Part shown: positions 62,326 through 64,000 of the stretch, one piece after another
Layout: every line of letters begins with the position of its first letter
Numbering within the stretch: the first letter of the stretch is position 1
DNA from: Chamaecyparis obtusa
Lineage: Eukaryota > Streptophyta > Pinopsida > Cupressales > Cupressaceae
DNA length: 64,000 nucleotides
Direction: 5' to 3'
Assembly: GCA_027943335.1 (NCBI GenBank)
Contig: BSBK01006433.1
Coordinates: 124,001-188,000, forward strand
The notes under the pieces: model-generated
Told to the model about the DNA's origin: nothing
Seen by the model: only the letters and a program-made list of their open reading frames with translations
The model's database searches: none
Position numbers and translations under genes: made by a program

Positions 62326-63138
62326 ATAGGCCATAGGGTGGCTACAAGAAGTTGATTCCCACTTTTGGACAAAAAGTGGAAGTATTTTCTGTGTTTTTCA
62401 AAATTTATGTCAATTGATGTCAAAATTTGAGGCACTTAAATATTGAATCTCAGAAAACTTCAGTAATATAAAGTTTAGTGCTTGGAGTATACTTTTCAAA
62501 TATGTAGTTTATTTCAATACCCACATGGTATAAATTGAATTTTAGTAAGCATGTTTAAAAACCACTTTTTCAAAATGTTTGTTTTAGGACCACACCTCAC
62601 ACGTGTACAACCACCCTTTTTTGAAGTCAATAAATGTATTTTTGTGAATCATTCTAGGGAAAGGTACCTAAAACACTAAATATTGATGAGAATATTTTAT
62701 CTTTTTTTTTATTGAATATTTTTTTAATTAATTTTTAATCAACTATAAAGTACATTTTCAAAACCTTTGGTGTACGACCACCATAATTTGATGATAACTT
62801 CACTTTTTTCAATTTTTTTTTTTTTAATTTGAAGGAAATTCTATGTATATTGATGTCATATAACTCATTTTTCAAATAAGGTAAAATTATAAAAGTTATT
62901 AAAATTTTAGTTAGCCTTAGTATTTCAAGTTTAGGTATCACATTGGCTTAAAAAATATTGTAAAATTATTAAAATTTATCATATCACTATAAAATTTATA
63001 TTTCTATAATCTAAAAAATAAGAATTAAAATGGGTTTTCATTTCATCAAAAAATTCATTCGAGAAGGTGTCCAAAAAATTATGGGAAGGCGAAAAATTTA
63101 TATTGTAATTTCTTAGCCATATTTTTCCTGGACCAAAA

Positions 63139-63163
63139 ATAGGCTTGGTCCCACCAAGCCTAT
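63139..63163. repeat. Perfect 11-bp hairpin, 3-nt loop
   Basis: ATAGGCTTGGT, CCC, ACCAAGCCTAT. No run of U follows, and this is nuclear plant DNA, so I do not call it a terminator. Confidence 0.85.
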
Positions 63164-63276
63164 CCCAACCAAAAAAAAAGGCAATGAGTATGATTCCCAC
63201 TTATAGTTTTACAAAACTAGCACCAATTTCTTTAAAATTCAAATAACGGTCACCCATTTTGTGAATTCAAAAAAAG

Positions 63277-63338
63277 GGTGCTCATTTCATTTAAATAACA
63301 GGTGCCCATTTCATTTAAATAATGAGCACCCATTTGAT
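63277..63338. repeat. 24-bp tandem repeat, about 2.5 units
   Basis: Units GGTGCTCATTTCATTTAAAT... at 63277 and 63301, and a partial third from 63325. The period of 24 creates an in-frame FHLNN peptide repeat, which is not evidence of a gene. Confidence 0.8.
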
Positions 63339-63543
63339 AAAGAGCCATTAAAACCAAACAATAGGATTGTGTGCTTGATCTTAATGAATGAAGAGTATTC
63401 AATAATTATTTTAATGATCAGTACTGCAAACATAATATTTTGATCAACATTCTCTTTTTTTGTCTTGTTTTGGATCTGACATTAAGAAAATAATTTGAAC
63501 TCTAATCTTGCTACAACAATTGGAACAAAGAAACACAAAAAAA

Positions 63544-64000
63544 TGATGTAGGGGCATTCTAGGGTACTCGGTGAATCTGCATGGGGTGTGTTATTTGGCT
63601 AGTGTTGCCCGATTGCAGCCTTAACCAATGGTCTAAGTTATTGAAGGAAGCTCGGTCATTGAAGGAACTCGGTAATCACTGGCACTAGGTGAAAGTGTTA
63701 CTCAGTGATGTCTGTGGTGTTCGGTCGACACCGATGGTCGGTGATGCCTATCATGCTCTATTATTTCACTGGTGGTCAGTTGTTTTGGTTTACCGACTGG
63801 AATTTTGTGTAATTTGTTAGGCCGATTTGGTGCATTTATTGTTGGTAGCTATTGTTACAGGTCGACATGTTGAATTAAATTTTTGTAAGGCTATTTTGAA
63901 GCTGACTTGTATGACATTTAATATTTGTTTGTAGGAGTTCAGGGTTTCATCCAGCAGACTTGTGGCTGATGATTAGTATTTAAAGGGGTGTTTGGGTAGT
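63544..64000 (+). repeat. Partial LTR of the TGATGTAGG family, runs off the window
   Basis: Starts TGATGTAGGGGCATTCTAGG and has several CTCGGT hexamers. It contains a TTTGTAAGGCTATTT block and GTATTTAAAGGG as a TATA region, and matches the minus-strand LTR at 29745-30700. The element body would lie beyond 64000. Confidence 0.6.

Larger units (their letters stand above)
62326..63543. other. AT-rich spacer with small hairpins
   Basis: No gene. It holds a CCACTTTT/AAAAGTGG hairpin at 62359-62379, an 11-bp stem hairpin at 63139-63163 and a 24-bp tandem repeat at 63277-63338. Confidence 0.5.

Noticed and set aside
63139..63163. Hairpin as a transcription terminator
   Set aside because: There is no U-tract and no adjacent gene, and the context is nuclear plant DNA, where intrinsic terminators of this type do not apply.

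Overview
The window is repeat-dense nuclear DNA of a plant. I find no intact host gene. AT-rich spacers, LTR retrotransposons with plant-type primer binding sites, methylation-type C-to-T decay and nested insertions all fit a very large seed-plant genome. A gymnosperm is my best guess, but this is inference and no marker gene proves it.

Layout. 1-2088 is the 3' part of a Ty3-type element: a gag remnant, a long acidic tail and a probable LTR. 2648-9838 is a complete but pol-less Copia-type element. It has LTRs, a CTTTG target duplication, a tRNA-Met primer site, a nucleocapsid-like ORF1, a 1,047-codon ORF2 and three polypurine tracts. 9844-12759 is spacer holding one copy of a dispersed repeat. 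12765-28521 is a large minus-strand LTR element (TSD CAATG) that carries a second, plus-strand LTR element (13798-21259, TSD GTCTT) inside its 3' LTR. Both are gag-only or unknown-ORF elements with a TAT/Ogre-like primer site, and both have hairpin-forming repeats in their LTRs. 28527-35540 holds LTR remnants, two copies of dispersed repeat R1 and featureless AT-rich DNA.

35541-51522 holds a TIR-bounded, probably DNA-transposon-derived unit with an unrecognised multi-exon minus-strand gene. About 3.9 kb of it is tandemly duplicated (37042-40972 and 41085-51522). The second copy was then hit by a full-length Ty3 chromovirus (42550-48908, TSD GACAT). It also gained an (AT)77 microsatellite where the first copy has (AT)4. 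53422-56860 is a scrambled Copia element with LTR/primer-site junctions in both orientations. 58390-62325 is a minus-strand TAT-like Ty3 pol whose extra RNase H lies between protease and reverse transcriptase. 63544-64000 is the start of another LTR.

Nearly every coding region is interrupted, mainly by C-to-T type stops (CAG/CAA to TAG/TAA, CGA to TGA, TGG to TAG/TGA), with few frameshifts. This is the signature expected of silenced, heavily methylated repeats. The non-autonomous elements would have needed pol in trans. The TAT-like pol at 58390-62325 belongs to the kind of element that could supply it to the nested pair, but nothing in the window proves that pairing.
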